From contig NC_060060.1 in the NCBI RefSeq assembly GCF_020283565.1, forward strand, positions 72,587,257-72,651,256: a stretch of DNA of 64,000 bases, given 5' to 3'. Below the pieces are notes generated by a model that was not told where the DNA came from, did no database searches, and saw nothing but the letters and a program-made list of their open reading frames with translations. This stretch comes from Trifolium pratense (taxonomy: Eukaryota > Streptophyta > Magnoliopsida > Fabales > Fabaceae). Every line of letters starts with the position of its first letter. The stretch's first letter is position 1. The position numbers and the translations under genes are program-made. Below are positions 47,044-59,421 of the stretch, piece after piece.

Positions 47044-50000
47044 ATGGCTGCTGCGAGAACGAATGCTCAGATTGCGGAAGCTTTGGCCGCACTTACCAAC
47101 ATTGTGGTTAGAGATCATCAACCTGGAAGAGAGGTAGAGATGAGGTTGGAAAGGTTCATGAAACAGAAACCGCCAACATTTACCGGAGGTTACAACCCGG
47201 ATGGAGCTCACAAGTGGCTGGAGGAACTTGAGATAATTTTTGAAGCAATGGATTGTTCCGAGGAAGGGAAGACAACCCTTGGGACATATGTGTTGCGTGA
47301 GGAAGCGAATGTGTGGTGGAAGAATGCTAAGTTGAGGCTAGGACCCGGTGGTATGGCTATACCATGGGCAATGTTTAAAAGAGAATTTTTGGTTAAGTAT
47401 TTTCCTGTGGATGTGAAGAACAAGAAAGTTGTGGAATTCATGGAACTGAAGCAGGGAAATATGACGGTAGCTGACTATGCCGTCAAGTTTGAGACCTTGT
47501 GTGCGTTTAGTCCGCATTACAACACTATGGAAGCGGAGAACGACAAGTGTGTGAAGTTTGAAAGTGGTCTACGTCCAGACATCAAGCATATGATTGGATT
47601 TTCGCAGATAAGGGATTTTGCGACCCTTGTGAACAAGAGTAGGATCTGTGATGAAGATGGTATGGCTAAGGTGAACTACTATAAGGCTGTGAATGACCGA
47701 AAAGGGAAAGGACAAGAGCGCGGAAAACCTTATGATAACCGCAGTAGGGGTAATACCAGTGGTGGTAAGAGGCCGGTGAATGGGAATTGTTACAAATGTG
47801 GAGAGAGGGGTCATATGTCGTATGATTGCCAGAAGAAATTAGACAAGTGTTTGAATTGTGGGAAGTTAGGCCACAAAGCTGAAGCGTGTAGAACAAGAGT
47901 GTTTTGTTTCAACTGTGGTGAGGAGGGCCACAAGAGTATAATCTGCAAGAAGCCCAAGAAGGTGATGGGCAAGGTGTTTGCTTTAAGTGGAGAGGATGCT
48001 AGCCTTGAGGACAATCTCATTAGAGGTACGTGTTTCATCTATGACACTCCTTTAATTGCGATTATAGATACGGGAGCGACGCATTCTTTTATTTCTTTGG
48101 ATTGTGCGAAGCGTCTTAGTATTCCTTTAACGGATATGATGGGTAGGATGGAAATAGAAACTCCTGCTAATGGTTCAGTAATTACTCGACAAGTATGTCG
48201 TAATTGCCCCGTAACCATTTTTGGTAAGCATTTTGGTATGGATTTAGTGTGTATTCCACTTAGTGGTATGGAGGTGATTTTTGGTATGAATTGGTTAATC
48301 TTTAATCGGATTCATATCAACTGTCGTGAGAAGGCCGTTGTTTTTCCGAAGCCGGAGGAGAACTTGCATTTGATGAACGGGAAGGAAGTATCGGAAGCGT
48401 TGAAAGAACATGCCGAGATGTTCATGATGTTTGCATCGTTGAAACTCGAAGGAGGAGTTAAGATAGAAGAGTTACCGATCGTTTGTGAATTCCCAGATGT
48501 GTTTCCGGATGATATATCTGACGTGCCTCCGAAGCGAGAGGTAGAGTTTTCTATCGACCTAGTACCTGGAACTAGCCCGATATCGATGGCGCCGTATCGA
48601 ATGTCAGCGTCAGAGTTGAATGAGTTGAAGAAGCAACTTGAAGAGCTGCTTGAGAAGAGGTTTGTTCGACCGAGTGTTTCGCCATGGGGAGCGCCAGTAT
48701 TGCTTGTGAAGAAGAAAGATGGAAGCATGAGATTATGTATAGACTATCGTCAGTTGAACAAAGTGACGATCAAGAATAAATATCCACTTCCAAGGATAGA
48801 TGATTTGATGGATCAACTAGTTGGAGCTTGTGTGTTTAGTAAGATCGATTTGAGATCTGGATACCATCAGATTAGAGTGAAGACGGAAGACATACCTAAG
48901 ACTGCATTTAGGACGAGGTATGGGCACTACGAGTATTCAGTTATGCCGTTTGGTGTGACCAATGCACCTGGAGTTTTCATGGAGTATATGAACCGAATTT
49001 TCCATTCATTTTTGGATAGATTCGTGGTGGTGTTCATCGACGACATTTTGATTTACTCAAAATCCGAGGAAGAGCACGAAGAGCACTTGAGGATTGTTTT
49101 GCAAGTCTTGAAGGAGAAGAAGTTGTATGCCAAGTTGTCTAAGTGTGAATTTTGGATGAAAGAGGTGAGTTTCCTAGGGCATATAATTTCAAGTGGAGGA
49201 ATCGCGGTAGATCCTGCGAAGGTTGACGCTGTGTCACAGTGGGGAACGCCGGAATCTGTTTCAGAGATTAGAAGTTTTCTTGGTTTGGCCGGTTATTATA
49301 GAAGGTTCATCGAAGGTTTTTCGAAGTTGGCTTTGCCGTTAACCAAGTTGACGAGGAAAGATCAAGCGTTTGTTTGGGATGGTAATTGCGAGGAGAGCTT
49401 CCAAGAGCTCAAGAGGAGATTGACTACTGCACCTGTGTTGATTTTACCTGATGCCAAAGAGTCGTTCGTCGTGTATTGCGATGCTTCGAAGTTAGGACTT
49501 GGTGGAGTGCTTATGCAAGGGGGTAACGTGGTAGCATATGCTTCAAGGCAACTGAAGGTTCACGAGAGGAACTATCCAACGCATGATTTGGAGTTAGCCG
49601 CAGTGGTGTTTACTTTGAAAGTGTGGAGACACTACTTGTATGGATCGAGGTTTGAAGTGTTTAGTGATCACAAGAGTCTGAGATACTTATTCGACCAGAA
49701 GGAGTTGAATATGAGGCAACGAAGATGGCTCGAATTCTTAAAGGACTACGACTTTGGATTGAGTTATCACCCCGGAAAAGCCAATGTAGTGGCCGATGCA
49801 TTAAGTAGGAAAACTTTGCATATGTCATCATTGATGGTGAAAGAGTTAGAGTTGATTGAAGAATTCCGAGACTTGAGTCTTGTGTGCGAGGTTACTTCTA
49901 CAAGTGTGAAGCTAGGAATGTTAAGACTGACGAATCCTTTTCTTGAAGATATTAAAGAACGTCAGAAATCGGATAAGAGATTGATGGAGAAGATGGTACT

Positions 50001-51408
50001 CATCAATGAAGGTAAGGAGACCAATATCAAGATTGACGAGAGTGGAGTCATGAGATTTCACGGAAGAGTTTGTGTACCGGATGTACCCGAATTAAAGAGA
50101 ATGATCATGGAAGAAGGTCACAGGAGTGGTTTAAGTATACATCCTGGAGTAACCAAGATGTATCAGGATTTAAGGAAGTTGTTTTGGTGGCCGGGAATGA
50201 AGAGGCAAATTTCTGAATTTGTTTATTCATGCTTAACTTGTCAGAAATCGAAGATTGAGCATCAGAAGCCGTTTGGTTTGTTGCAACCAATGTTTATACC
50301 CGAATGGAAATGGGATAGCATTGCAATGGATTTTGTGGGAGGTTTACCGAAGACCAAGAAAGGTAACGAGGTGATTTGGATAGTGGTAGATCGTTTGACG
50401 AAGTGTGCTCACTTCATTGCTATCAGGAAAGGTACTTTGGTGCCTAAGTTGGCCGAGATTTATGTGGAGCAGATTGTGAAGCTACATGGTATTCCAACAA
50501 GTATTATTTCGGATAGAGATCCGAGATTTACTTCTAGATTTTGGGAAAGCTTGCAAGAAGCTTTAGGAACGAAGTTGAGGTTGAGTTCAGCGTATCATCC
50601 TCAGACAGATGGTCAGTCGGAGAGAACGATACAATCCTTAGAGGATTTGTTGAGAGCTTGTGTTTTGGAGCAAAACGTGAATTGGGATTCTTGTTTGCCG
50701 TTGGTAGAGTTTACATACAACAACAGTTACCATTCTAGTATCGGAATGGCACCGTTTGAGGCTTTGTATGGGAGAAGGTGTAGGACACCTCTGTGTTGGT
50801 ATGAAACAGGAGAAGGTGCAATTCTTGGACCAGAGATTGTACAAGAAACAACAGAGAAGATTCGGATGATTCGTGAGAAGATGAAAGCGTCTCAGGATCG
50901 ACAGAAGAGTTATCATGATAAGAGGAGGAAGGACATTGAATTCCAAGAAGGGGATCATGTATTCCTACGAGTTAAATCGACTACTGGAGTAGGACGTGCA
51001 TTGAAGTCAAGGAAGTTGACATCGAGGTTTATTGGACCGTTTGAGATTTTGAAGCGAGTTGGGAAAGTTGCGTATAGGATTGCATTACCGCCATCATTGG
51101 CGAATTTGCACGATGTTTTTCATGTATCACAATTGCGCAAGTATGTGTCTGATCCGACACACGTGATTGAATCGGACGATGTTCAAGTGAGGGATGACTT
51201 GACCATCGAGACTGTGCCTTTGAGAATCGAAGGAAGAGAAGTGAAGAGGTTGAGAAACAAAGAGATTGCATCCGTGAAAGTCGTGTGGGGAGGACCGGCT
51301 GGTGAGAATGCAACGTGGGAGTTGGAAAGTAAGATGAGAGATTCTTATCCCGATCTGTTTCTAGGTAATTTCGAGGGCGAAATTCTTTTAAGGGGGGTAG
51401 GATTGTAA
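47044..51408 (+). CDS. gag-pol: Chromovirus Gag-Pol polyprotein
   Basis: An uninterrupted frame of 1454 codons from the ATG at 47044 (the frame is open a little further, but this is the first ATG). Gag core at about residues 44-125 ([17 protein letters not shown]). Three CCHC knuckles begin at residues 249, 269 and 288. The aspartic protease has [10 protein letters not shown] with Asp near 342. Reverse transcriptase shows [20 protein letters not shown], the FIDD active site (Asp 666-667) and [13 protein letters not shown]. Then come RNase H ([11 protein letters not shown]), integrase with HHCC (CLTCQKSK), DFVGG, SDRDPRF and the [11 protein letters not shown]lu, and a C-terminal chromodomain-like part ([29 protein letters not shown] is its core region, 51274-51360). 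Domain order is Ty3/Gypsy; the C-terminus fits the Tekay clade. The stop codon TAA lies inside the 3' LTR (51406-51408). All catalytic residues that I can locate are present. Confidence 0.96.
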   Translation: MAAARTNAQIAEALAALTNIVVRDHQPGREVEMRLERFMKQKPPTFTGGYNPDGAHKWLEELEIIFEAMDCSEEGKTTLGTYVLREEANVWWKNAKLRLGPGGMAIPWAMFKREFLVKYFPVDVKNKKVVEFMELKQGNMTVADYAVKFETLCAFSPHYNTMEAENDKCVKFESGLRPDIKHMIGFSQIRDFATLVNKSRICDEDGMAKVNYYKAVNDRKGKGQERGKPYDNRSRGNTSGGKRPVNGNCYKCGERGHMSYDCQKKLDKCLNCGKLGHKAEACRTRVFCFNCGEEGHKSIICKKPKKVMGKVFALSGEDASLEDNLIRGTCFIYDTPLIAIIDTGATHSFISLDCAKRLSIPLTDMMGRMEIETPANGSVITRQVCRNCPVTIFGKHFGMDLVCIPLSGMEVIFGMNWLIFNRIHINCREKAVVFPKPEENLHLMNGKEVSEALKEHAEMFMMFASLKLEGGVKIEELPIVCEFPDVFPDDISDVPPKREVEFSIDLVPGTSPISMAPYRMSASELNELKKQLEELLEKRFVRPSVSPWGAPVLLVKKKDGSMRLCIDYRQLNKVTIKNKYPLPRIDDLMDQLVGACVFSKIDLRSGYHQIRVKTEDIPKTAFRTRYGHYEYSVMPFGVTNAPGVFMEYMNRIFHSFLDRFVVVFIDDILIYSKSEEEHEEHLRIVLQVLKEKKLYAKLSKCEFWMKEVSFLGHIISSGGIAVDPAKVDAVSQWGTPESVSEIRSFLGLAGYYRRFIEGFSKLALPLTKLTRKDQAFVWDGNCEESFQELKRRLTTAPVLILPDAKESFVVYCDASKLGLGGVLMQGGNVVAYASRQLKVHERNYPTHDLELAAVVFTLKVWRHYLYGSRFEVFSDHKSLRYLFDQKELNMRQRRWLEFLKDYDFGLSYHPGKANVVADALSRKTLHMSSLMVKELELIEEFRDLSLVCEVTSTSVKLGMLRLTNPFLEDIKERQKSDKRLMEKMVLINEGKETNIKIDESGVMRFHGRVCVPDVPELKRMIMEEGHRSGLSIHPGVTKMYQDLRKLFWWPGMKRQISEFVYSCLTCQKSKIEHQKPFGLLQPMFIPEWKWDSIAMDFVGGLPKTKKGNEVIWIVVDRLTKCAHFIAIRKGTLVPKLAEIYVEQIVKLHGIPTSIISDRDPRFTSRFWESLQEALGTKLRLSSAYHPQTDGQSERTIQSLEDLLRACVLEQNVNWDSCLPLVEFTYNNSYHSSIGMAPFEALYGRRCRTPLCWYETGEGAILGPEIVQETTEKIRMIREKMKASQDRQKSYHDKRRKDIEFQEGDHVFLRVKSTTGVGRALKSRKLTSRFIGPFEILKRVGKVAYRIALPPSLANLHDVFHVSQLRKYVSDPTHVIESDDVQVRDDLTIETVPLRIEGREVKRLRNKEIASVKVVWGGPAGENATWELESKMRDSYPDLFLGNFEGEILLRGVGL
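51388..51403 (+). other. Polypurine tract of chromovirus
   Basis: AAGGGGGGTAGGAT directly before the 3' LTR, overlapping the last codons of gag-pol. Confidence 0.85.
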
Positions 51409-53594
51409 CGACCCGATTTTCGTATTCGTATATTTTATTAAATGTTATTTTATTTATTAATTGGCTTTTATTATTTTAGTGAGCGACGAATAATTATTTA
51501 GCCGATTGTAAGTTATTAGGCGCGAGAACCTTGTTTTGGGCTTGAAGGGGGGCGTGAGAGGCCATATGGGCCTAAGCCAAATGGGCTTGGTCCATGACTT
51601 TAGAGAAGTAGTATAAGTAGCAAGTCCAACTTATGAATAGTTTCATAACTTCATTTTCTTAGAACTTTGAGTGAGATAGAGCAAGAGCTAGGGTTTGGAT
51701 CAAGAGAGAAAGCTTGAGCAAGAGAAGGCTTGAATCATCACCAAACTTAAGGTAAGAGATTAGAATTCATGATTCTTGAGTGACAAGGAGGGGGGAGATT
51801 GTCTATGTCTCCATTCCCGAACTCTCCCACTCAATTTCTTTTAGACTTTCGATTAAGCTTTTGTATGTGAGTATGATGTTTTTCATCATCACTTTGTATG
51901 TGTTAATCACTAGCTTGATTCCATGATGAATATGTATGTGTTTGGATCATTTTTGGAAAGTTTGAGAAAGTTACTTAAAACTCAAGTAATTGCCATGATT
52001 TTGATTGTTAGAGGTATTTGGATGTTTGGAAGGGATGATTAATGTTCCTTGATACCATATATGTTTGGAATGGCTGTTTATATGAATTTATAACATGTTT
52101 GGATGAATTTTTGAGTTGATTTAGTGTTAAACCGCCTTAGACAACTCAAGAACAGATTTTCTTTCTGGTGTAGTTCGCTTAGCGAACAGGAGTTCGCTGC
52201 AGCGAATAAGTTCGCTACGAGTTCGCTACCTGTTCGCCATGTACCTGTAATCCTCTGACGTAGTTCGCTACAGCGAACTGAGTTTCGCTTAGCGAAGGAG
52301 TTCGCTACCTGTTCGCTATGGGTTCGCTCAGCGAACAGTGCTGAACCTGCAACTTTTGTTAATGTTTGTAAGTGTGATTTGGCACTTGTAACATGGTTTA
52401 AGGGTATCCTTACATGATTGTTGATACATGTTGATACTGTTAATGCTTATTGTTAATCGTTATATGATTGATAAACGTGTATGCAATAAGTTGTAGCTTA
52501 AAGTGAGCAATGTGATGTTTTGGCATTAATTGTAATGTTAAGTGAATGTGTTTGAATTGTGTTTCCGCATTCATAATGAGTAGCTTCGAGCTAGAAATAT
52601 CATATTGATGATATGTGCAAACATACATGCATTCATGTATATATATGTTGAAATTGGAAACTTGGGTTCCAATAGATTTAAATGGATTTCTGAGTCCATA
52701 AGGAAGCCGAGGATCGGATTTGATGAATCCATAAGATCTAGAGCTGCTATCCAGCAGGATATAAAACTGTTTAACTTATCCATGAGGGATATGAAGGTTT
52801 GGTAAGTTCCGAACAATCCGGCAAGATGTAAAACTGTTTAACTTATCCATAAGGGGTAAAAGGCAATTGGTACCACATGCATTAGTCGTGTCTAGGGATG
52901 GCATGACATAGAATGATTGGCATTAGATACATTAGGGTAAATGCGCATATATTTGATAAATGGTATGTGACATTATCTGGTTGAACTGTGTTAAACTTTA
53001 TTAATTGATAACTGTTTAATACGACGTTTTGGTGTGAGTTAGAATATGTATGGTGTAGTTCGAAAGTGTGAGACCTTTCTTATACTCGTATGATATGCGA
53101 TTATGTTTTCTAACTCTCTGCTTTGTGTTAATTGCTGGACCTTTGGGGGTTCAGATATTCAGGCTGAGGATCGTGCCGACGTTTAGACTGCTGTTCTAGC
53201 GTGGTGTTGAAGTACTTTTTGGTGAGGAGACTTAGAATAGATTACTCCTCTTAGTACTAGCCTTTGACTAGAGTTTGTAATTAGTGAATGCTCTGGTAAT
53301 GTAACATCGAGTCGGGGTTTACGCTTGGATTTCATCGTATATCGGTGTTACCTTTTGTTATGCTAGTTCTTGTATAAGTGGCATCCTTAGGGATGAATTT
53401 GGCTTATGTATATATATATGTATATATATATGCATGCTTGGTTTGATTGAATCCGCTGTTGCTTTTCATGTTAAATTTCATGATGCTCTGTGTGTATACT
53501 TGTGTTTTAATTACCGCGTGGCACTCTGCCTTTACACTTGTTGAAAAGTTTTTAAAATTACGTTTTTAAGGGTAGTATGGGTTAGGGTGTTACA
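51404..53594 (+). repeat. 3' LTR of chromovirus
   Basis: Same length as the 5' LTR; no difference seen. Carries second copies of the palindrome cluster (52173-52336) and hairpin series (52653-52864). Confidence 0.97.
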
Positions 53595-56250
53595 AGAGTG
53601 ATATAGGACCAATATCCCTTTCTTTAGGATATTTCCACTTATTCATTCATTCATTTGGAATTAGATTTATCTAATAAATTTTAATCCAAAATTCTCATAA
53701 AGACAAACTTGGTACTCTTACCTCCATATCGCATATGGTGTCTTTATGATCATTTTAAAAGGGAACTAATTGTGGGTGAAGATTAATTATAAGTAAAGAG
53801 ATTTATAGAAAGAGTCAATATATAATTAAACTATCCTTAAATCATGTCAAACTTGATGTGATAAAATAGTTATTATAGTCTTTTAATTAAGTATTTACTG
53901 ATATGACTCATTCATATAACTTAAATACTTTTGTCGAGTTCTATTTTCTTCATTGTTGAATTTCTTTGACAAATTCAAAGATTTCTAATTGGTGTCATAC
54001 ACCTACCAACATCTAATGATTTTAATCATCAATGTTAATGAAGTAAAATAAACTCAATATACAAAATATGTTTAGTGGTCGACATACATCTCATGTATAT
54101 TGTTCAAATAGGTCATGCGTTATTTTATTGACACATCGAATATTTGTACTAAACAACAATGCTCTTGATATATTTAAGGTCCAAATCATATTTGGCTCTT
54201 ATCACGATTGTTATAGATAACCCTATCAAGACCATGGAACCCTAGTCCATTACTTGACTTGGAGTAATAGTATAGAAAACTTTGCTTAAATGATAGGACC
54301 ATTACTTGTCTTATCATTTAAGGCTACAATTCATATATTGTCAATACAAGATATACAATTGCTACTTCTATTACTAGATGGAATTCAATAACAATTATTT
54401 TGTTCCATTTCAAACTCGATTTTAAGTCATTGCATAAGCTCTCATTATCAATGAAACAATTTTCATTCTAGATATGGGTTGACTTAAAATTATAGCCAAT
54501 GTTCTAATTCTTTAAGCATCTCTATTTTCGAAAAATTGAGATTCAACATCTTGTATCATATACTTTTGATGTAGAAATAGAAATTTTGACTTTCTATAAC
54601 AATATGTGCATTATTGAAGTCTCACTTCATACTTTTGGTTTGACTCTTCCAAGAACTATTTACGTCATTTTTATTTAATGGTCTAACCATAGCCGTTCTA
54701 CTTTGACAACCATTTTGTACTATTCAAATAAGAGGAATATAAATCTTATTTATATTATATCTCAAATCTTTGATAGTGCAAATTAATTCTCATTCAACTC
54801 AACAAATTCCGGTAGATATTCAAAACAATTTTGTCTATATCTATTCCATTATAATTTGTTAGATTGATCCTATGACCAACTTTTGATCCATTGAGAAATT
54901 TATCATACTCTAAAGTTCCTTCAAAAGGATCTTACTTGAGATTAAATGATCACATCATTTATTATATATTCTATATCTAGACGTCAACTTGATGCTTCTA
55001 ACAAGTATCCCTTTTCCAATCTAGTTATGGTAGGTTGTTCACAGTTTATAGTTCAAGACTTATAGTTTTCTCGCATTTGAGAACAATTCTCAATTTGTAC
55101 CAATACAGAAACTCCTTTCTGAAAATCTTGTCCTTCATAAGGACAACTTAATATGTATTGTATTTCGAAATTCTAATTACAAAGATATGTAAGATATTAT
55201 GACTAAATCATATTTAATTTGGTCTTTAATTAAATACGCTCCCTCACTATTTTACTCAAAACAAATGACCCTCGACATTTGATTCGGAAAATCCCGTTGG
55301 AAGATTTTCTAGTGAGAATGAGATCCATATTTCACTTCGTTTTAAGTCAGCGTTGGGCTGATTACACAAAACTTAGTTATTTAGGTAGGAAACTCCTTCC
55401 CAATTGTATCTCATACAACTCTCATATCCTTTCTATTGGGTGAATAACACTTATTCTAATCCATCATATGGAATAACCCAATACTTGCTTCTAAAGTCAT
55501 ATAATCTTATTATATTTTCTTTAGTTAAGTTAGACCCATTAAATAGCGATCGGATAAATAAATTACCTCACCGCAACTTATCAATATTGACAATGCACTT
55601 CGCGTTGGCAAAACCTACATTGATCGATATTGATCTTGAAGGGCGCTATTCGTTGGAAAGCAATAAAACTTAATATTAATTCCTTTGAGGGCTTTTATAA
55701 TTAATTTGATCTCACCTTACCACGGCTTACATACAATGACGTCACTCCATACATAACATGCATCAACATACATAATATAATAAAATGAAACAGTTATGGC
55801 CCATAGCGCATTTGTTCTCCCAAGCCAATGAGAGAACCTAATCTAACCTAAAACGATCTATACTTCTCCAAGCATGATCTCCAAGGTTGACCTCCATTGT
55901 TCTTCTTCTTCATAATATTACATAATAATATAAAAGAATACTCGTTTTACATACGAGGGAGTGGATGAGAAGAGAATATAGAGAATAGAGATAAGGCACG
56001 ACACGCAGGCCGTATTTAAAAACCAAATGCAATAAAATAAATAAACTAAGGCCATAACCGATCATCAAATATAATAATAACAAACAAACTTTATTATTAT
56101 TAAAGTCTCATAATTAATTAAATCCGGCGATTGATCAAATCAGGTAAGTTTGATTCAAATATTTAATTCACAATTAAATATTTCGAATCAAAATTTGCTA
56201 AAATAAATAACATTATTTTAAAGTAGAATTAAATCTTTTGACAATTCTCC

Positions 56251-57010
56251 AAATATGGAAAATTATTTAATCAAAACCTTTTTGAATAAAATATTTCCAA
56301 AATTGGTAATATTATCTTTTAAAACAATTTTAAAAGATATTTCTAGAGATTTGAAACGATTTCATAATTAAATATATTTGTCAAATATGGAAAATTATTT
56401 AATCAAAACCCTTTTGAATAAAATATTTCCAAAATTGATGTTATTATCTTTTAAAACAATTTTAAAAGATATTTCTAGAATTTTGAAACGATTTCAAAAT
56501 TAAATATATTTATCATCCACTTTTCGCATCAACACTTGATACGTTTTGCAAATCCTAATTTTAATGACACAACATTTGTGCAACCCTTTCATGCCGTCAA
56601 AATTCCTTATGACCAAATTCAATCCAATTGATCAACATGTCATTGTTTCACCATACAAATGTCGGATTCCGAAACAAATGAACACGGCTCGCTTTAATTG
56701 AATAACTTTCATAATAATTTTAACGAAATTACTAACGGTATATCACATACACCATTTTGCATTACGGTTACTTATATCATATATAAGTTTATGGCCGTTC
56801 TTGATTGTGTAACCTTAGGACAATTAACATATCGCATGCTTCACCATACAAGTGTCGGATTCCGAAGCCGTTTCAATGTTAATTACCCAATTCATACACA
56901 AAACTTACATCACATGTAAGTATTGACCGTTCTTGTTCGTGTAACCTTAGGACAATCAACATATCGCATGCTCCACCATACAAGTGTCGGATTCCGGAGC
57001 CGTTTCAATG
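56251..57010 (-). repeat. Tandem repeats in leader of the non-coding Copia element
   Basis: A 132-bp unit starting AAATATGGAAAATTATT is present twice (56251-56382 and 56383-about 56514). A second unit, also with 132-bp spacing, carries CACCATACAAGTGTCGGATT (near 56840 and 56972), with a third diverged copy near 56650. Confidence 0.85.
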
Positions 57011-57143
57011 TTAATCATCCAATTTATACACAAACAACCGTCAAATTTTAATTACTCGATTTTAATCTTTTATTAACTGTTTTAATCATATTAAAACTGA
57101 ATTCATGAATTTAAACAAACATCAATTCATGGTTTCGTAAGTG

Positions 57144-57155
57144 GCTCTGATACCA
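57144..57155 (-). other. Primer-binding site of the non-coding Copia element
   Basis: Minus-strand TGGTATCAGAGC one base from the LTR end; fixes the orientation of the element. Confidence 0.88.
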
Positions 57156-57156
57156 C

Positions 57157-58697
57157 TGAAGGAAAATTGATACGATAAAAGCAGCGGAATTTTAAAATTT
57201 TCCTTTTGTGATCCTTACGAATGGTCATGAACTGTGTTTAGAGTTTTACCGTTTGGTTCGAAAACTCCCTTTAAATCACGAACGGCTATCGAACACTTCG
57301 AATCACGAACAAGGTCACGAACAAGAACCTCGAACCGTCACGAACAAGGTCACCACCAAGTCACCAACGAATTTGATCACAAGCGTTAAAGGTATAACGC
57401 CTCTAGCCAGTCCACACGAACAACAACCTTCAATGGAGTGCTAGCTCCAATGGTTTGAAGGGTTAGGAGAAAAGAGGCACAAAATAAGGATTAGGGTTTT
57501 TTCACAAAACTCTAGAAAGGTGATTAGGGTTTCTCAAGAGAGGAGAGAACAAAGGCTCATGAGAATGAGTAACAAAAGTGTGTAACTTGTTTCTCCTTAC
57601 CACAAGGGTTCTATTTATAGAACCACTTGCCATGGCAAAATTACACTAAAGCCCTTTTAACTAAATGGGCTATAGTGGGCGCCATTCTCATGTAAATATG
57701 TCTAGTACATATTTGCACCCCCTTCTTGCTACATCATACCATATGATGTAATGCTCATTTTAATTACCATAATACCCTTATCATATTTCCTTATTTCTCC
57801 AAGGTGCACCGTACCTTACGGTGTTCCAATCTCACTAGATTGTTCTTACGTGTGTGACCCTGTAGGTTTCCGTAACATTGACAATTATAATAAATCACTA
57901 TTTATTACAATAAACAGTGAGCGGTATCTAGCAACACATCACTGCTACTCAAGTTACGAGAAATTAACATGTGATCTAAACATAACCTCTTGTGATAATA
58001 TCAGTGTGTATAATTACCCCTTTGCCCTTTATGTCTATATTGAACACAAAACATACTTGGTGTCATCTTTGTCCAGTTCAATATTGGGCCCATGACATTT
58101 ATCCTGTTATGCAGGATTGGCAAATTCCATCTAGGTCACTACTGTCCCTCAGCATGCTTTATGAAGTACCCATCAACTGCCTTTATGGTTATCCTGTTAC
58201 GGACAACGTTAGATCAGCAACAAAGTACTTGACTCCACATCTAGGGTACAAAGTGGTTTCAGGTCTAAGGGCGGTTTACACCATTATCACCATGAGAGTA
58301 ACTCATGACACTTTGCATAACTTTGCATGTAGTACTCTTATAGCGGGTCAATCCAGTATAAATATTATTCCTAATATTTATACCTACGTCAAGACTTGAT
58401 AACTCCTTATCCCATGATCCATGAGATGTGATCATCAGTCTATCTTCATAATAGTCTTTACGCTTTAAGGTTATCCCCTTTACCTTAAAGCTCGACTACG
58501 GATACTTTAAGAATAGTGTCCTTATGTTTAATATTATCTCATGATTAAGTCACACTTAATTATTAAACGGACTTTCTATTCTAGGGACTTCATTATTTTG
58601 CAACCTTACAAATATAATAAAGAAATGCCATATTTATATTCAAACTCCTAAAGCAAATACTATGAAAATAGATTGGCTCTTAGGGCTTACTCCAACA
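57157..58697 (-). repeat. LTR (5' in element orientation) of the non-coding Copia element
   Basis: 1541 bp, same length as the other LTR, followed by target duplication CCTGA. Confidence 0.93.
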
Positions 58698-58702
58698 CCT
58701 GA

Positions 58703-59351
58703 AACTCTTTCTTAGTTTTGGATACAACCAATCTGCATCAAGACAGACTGCTTGAAGACAAAAGTTTATCAACTCCAACGGTTCTTTTTGCAACGACTCT
58801 TTTCTAGTGATATATATACTAGAAGAATCAGCTACAACATATATAGAATTATCAAGATTTGAACTCGCGCTGAACAAACTCTGAACTCTGTGATATACAA
58901 GCTCTGAACCTCTGTTAAGTGTTTTTGCACTTTAGTCAAATACTCTGTACTATTTGTATTTGCTCTCTTTAGGTTCATCTAAGAGCATTTGTATATTTTC
59001 ATATACTTTACTATTACTTGAGGAAACTTAAGCTTGTGTGCTTAAGTGTGAAGTCTTAAGCTTGTGTGCTTGAGCATTGTTGAGAAGTCTCTTGCTTGTG
59101 TGCTTGAGCAGGTGTAATCTTGTGTGATTATAGTGAAATCCCTTGGAAGTGCAAGGGGACTGGACTACTCTCGTTTTGTGAGAGGAACCAGTATAAATTG
59201 CTTGTGTGATCTCTCTCTCTCTCTCTCGTGTTGTTATTTGTGTTATTTATCCGCTGCTAACTTAGTTGAGTTAAAAACTTGAAAAAGTTTTAACTTTGCT
59301 AAAACACAATTCAACCCCCCCCCCCCCCCTTCTTGTGTTTTCACACCTTCA
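58703..59351 (+). repeat. 5' LTR of plus-strand family-2 Sirevirus, second part
   Basis: Continues the LTR after the insertion and its target duplication. It has a CT microsatellite (59211-59227) and a long C-tract (from 59315), and ends ACACCTTCA. Confidence 0.93.
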
Positions 59352-59353
59352 AT

Positions 59354-59365
59354 TGGCATCAGAGC
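59354..59365 (+). other. Variant primer-binding site of family-2 Sirevirus
   Basis: TGGCATCAGAGC two bases after the LTR; same variant as at 19006. Confidence 0.8.
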
Positions 59366-59421
59366 ACCTGGTCTGTTACTTTCACTTAACAGTGAGACAG
59401 TAAAGATCTTGTGAGAACACT

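Larger units (their letters stand above)
44730..53594 (+). mobile_element. Complete Ty3/Gypsy chromovirus (Tekay type)
   Basis: Two 2191-bp LTRs (44730-46920, 51404-53594), ends TGTAACG...TTACA, target duplication AGAGT (44725-44729, 53595-53599), primer site, one long gag-pol frame with C-terminal chromodomain-like part, polypurine tract. No difference was seen between the LTRs on reading, so this is a very recent and possibly still competent insertion. Confidence 0.97.
53600..57156 (-). other. Interior of the non-coding Copia element, 5' side
   Basis: About 3.5 kb, AT-rich, without a frame of significant length on the element strand. The short plus-strand frame at 55404-55673 is a chance frame. 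I recognise no gag or polymerase motif. Tandem repeats lie near the primer site. Confidence 0.65.
41659..58697 (-). mobile_element. Non-coding Copia-type LTR retrotransposon, minus strand
   Basis: Two 1541-bp LTRs (41659-43199 and 57157-58697) and target duplication CCTGA (41654-41658, 58698-58702). Orientation is minus: on that strand the LTR begins TGTTGGAGTAAGC, the primer site is at 57155-57144 and the polypurine tract at 43214-43200. After removing the nested chromovirus the interior is about 5.1 kb with no long reading frame. No LTR difference was seen in the parts compared. Copia assignment rests on the primer site and a remnant reading PLTKPLAQLKRDGH near the polypurine tract. Confidence 0.85.

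Noticed and set aside
55404..55673. Plus-strand frame of 89 codons as a small gene
   Set aside because: Isolated chance frame in the AT-rich interior of the non-coding Copia element, no motif and opposite to the element strand.
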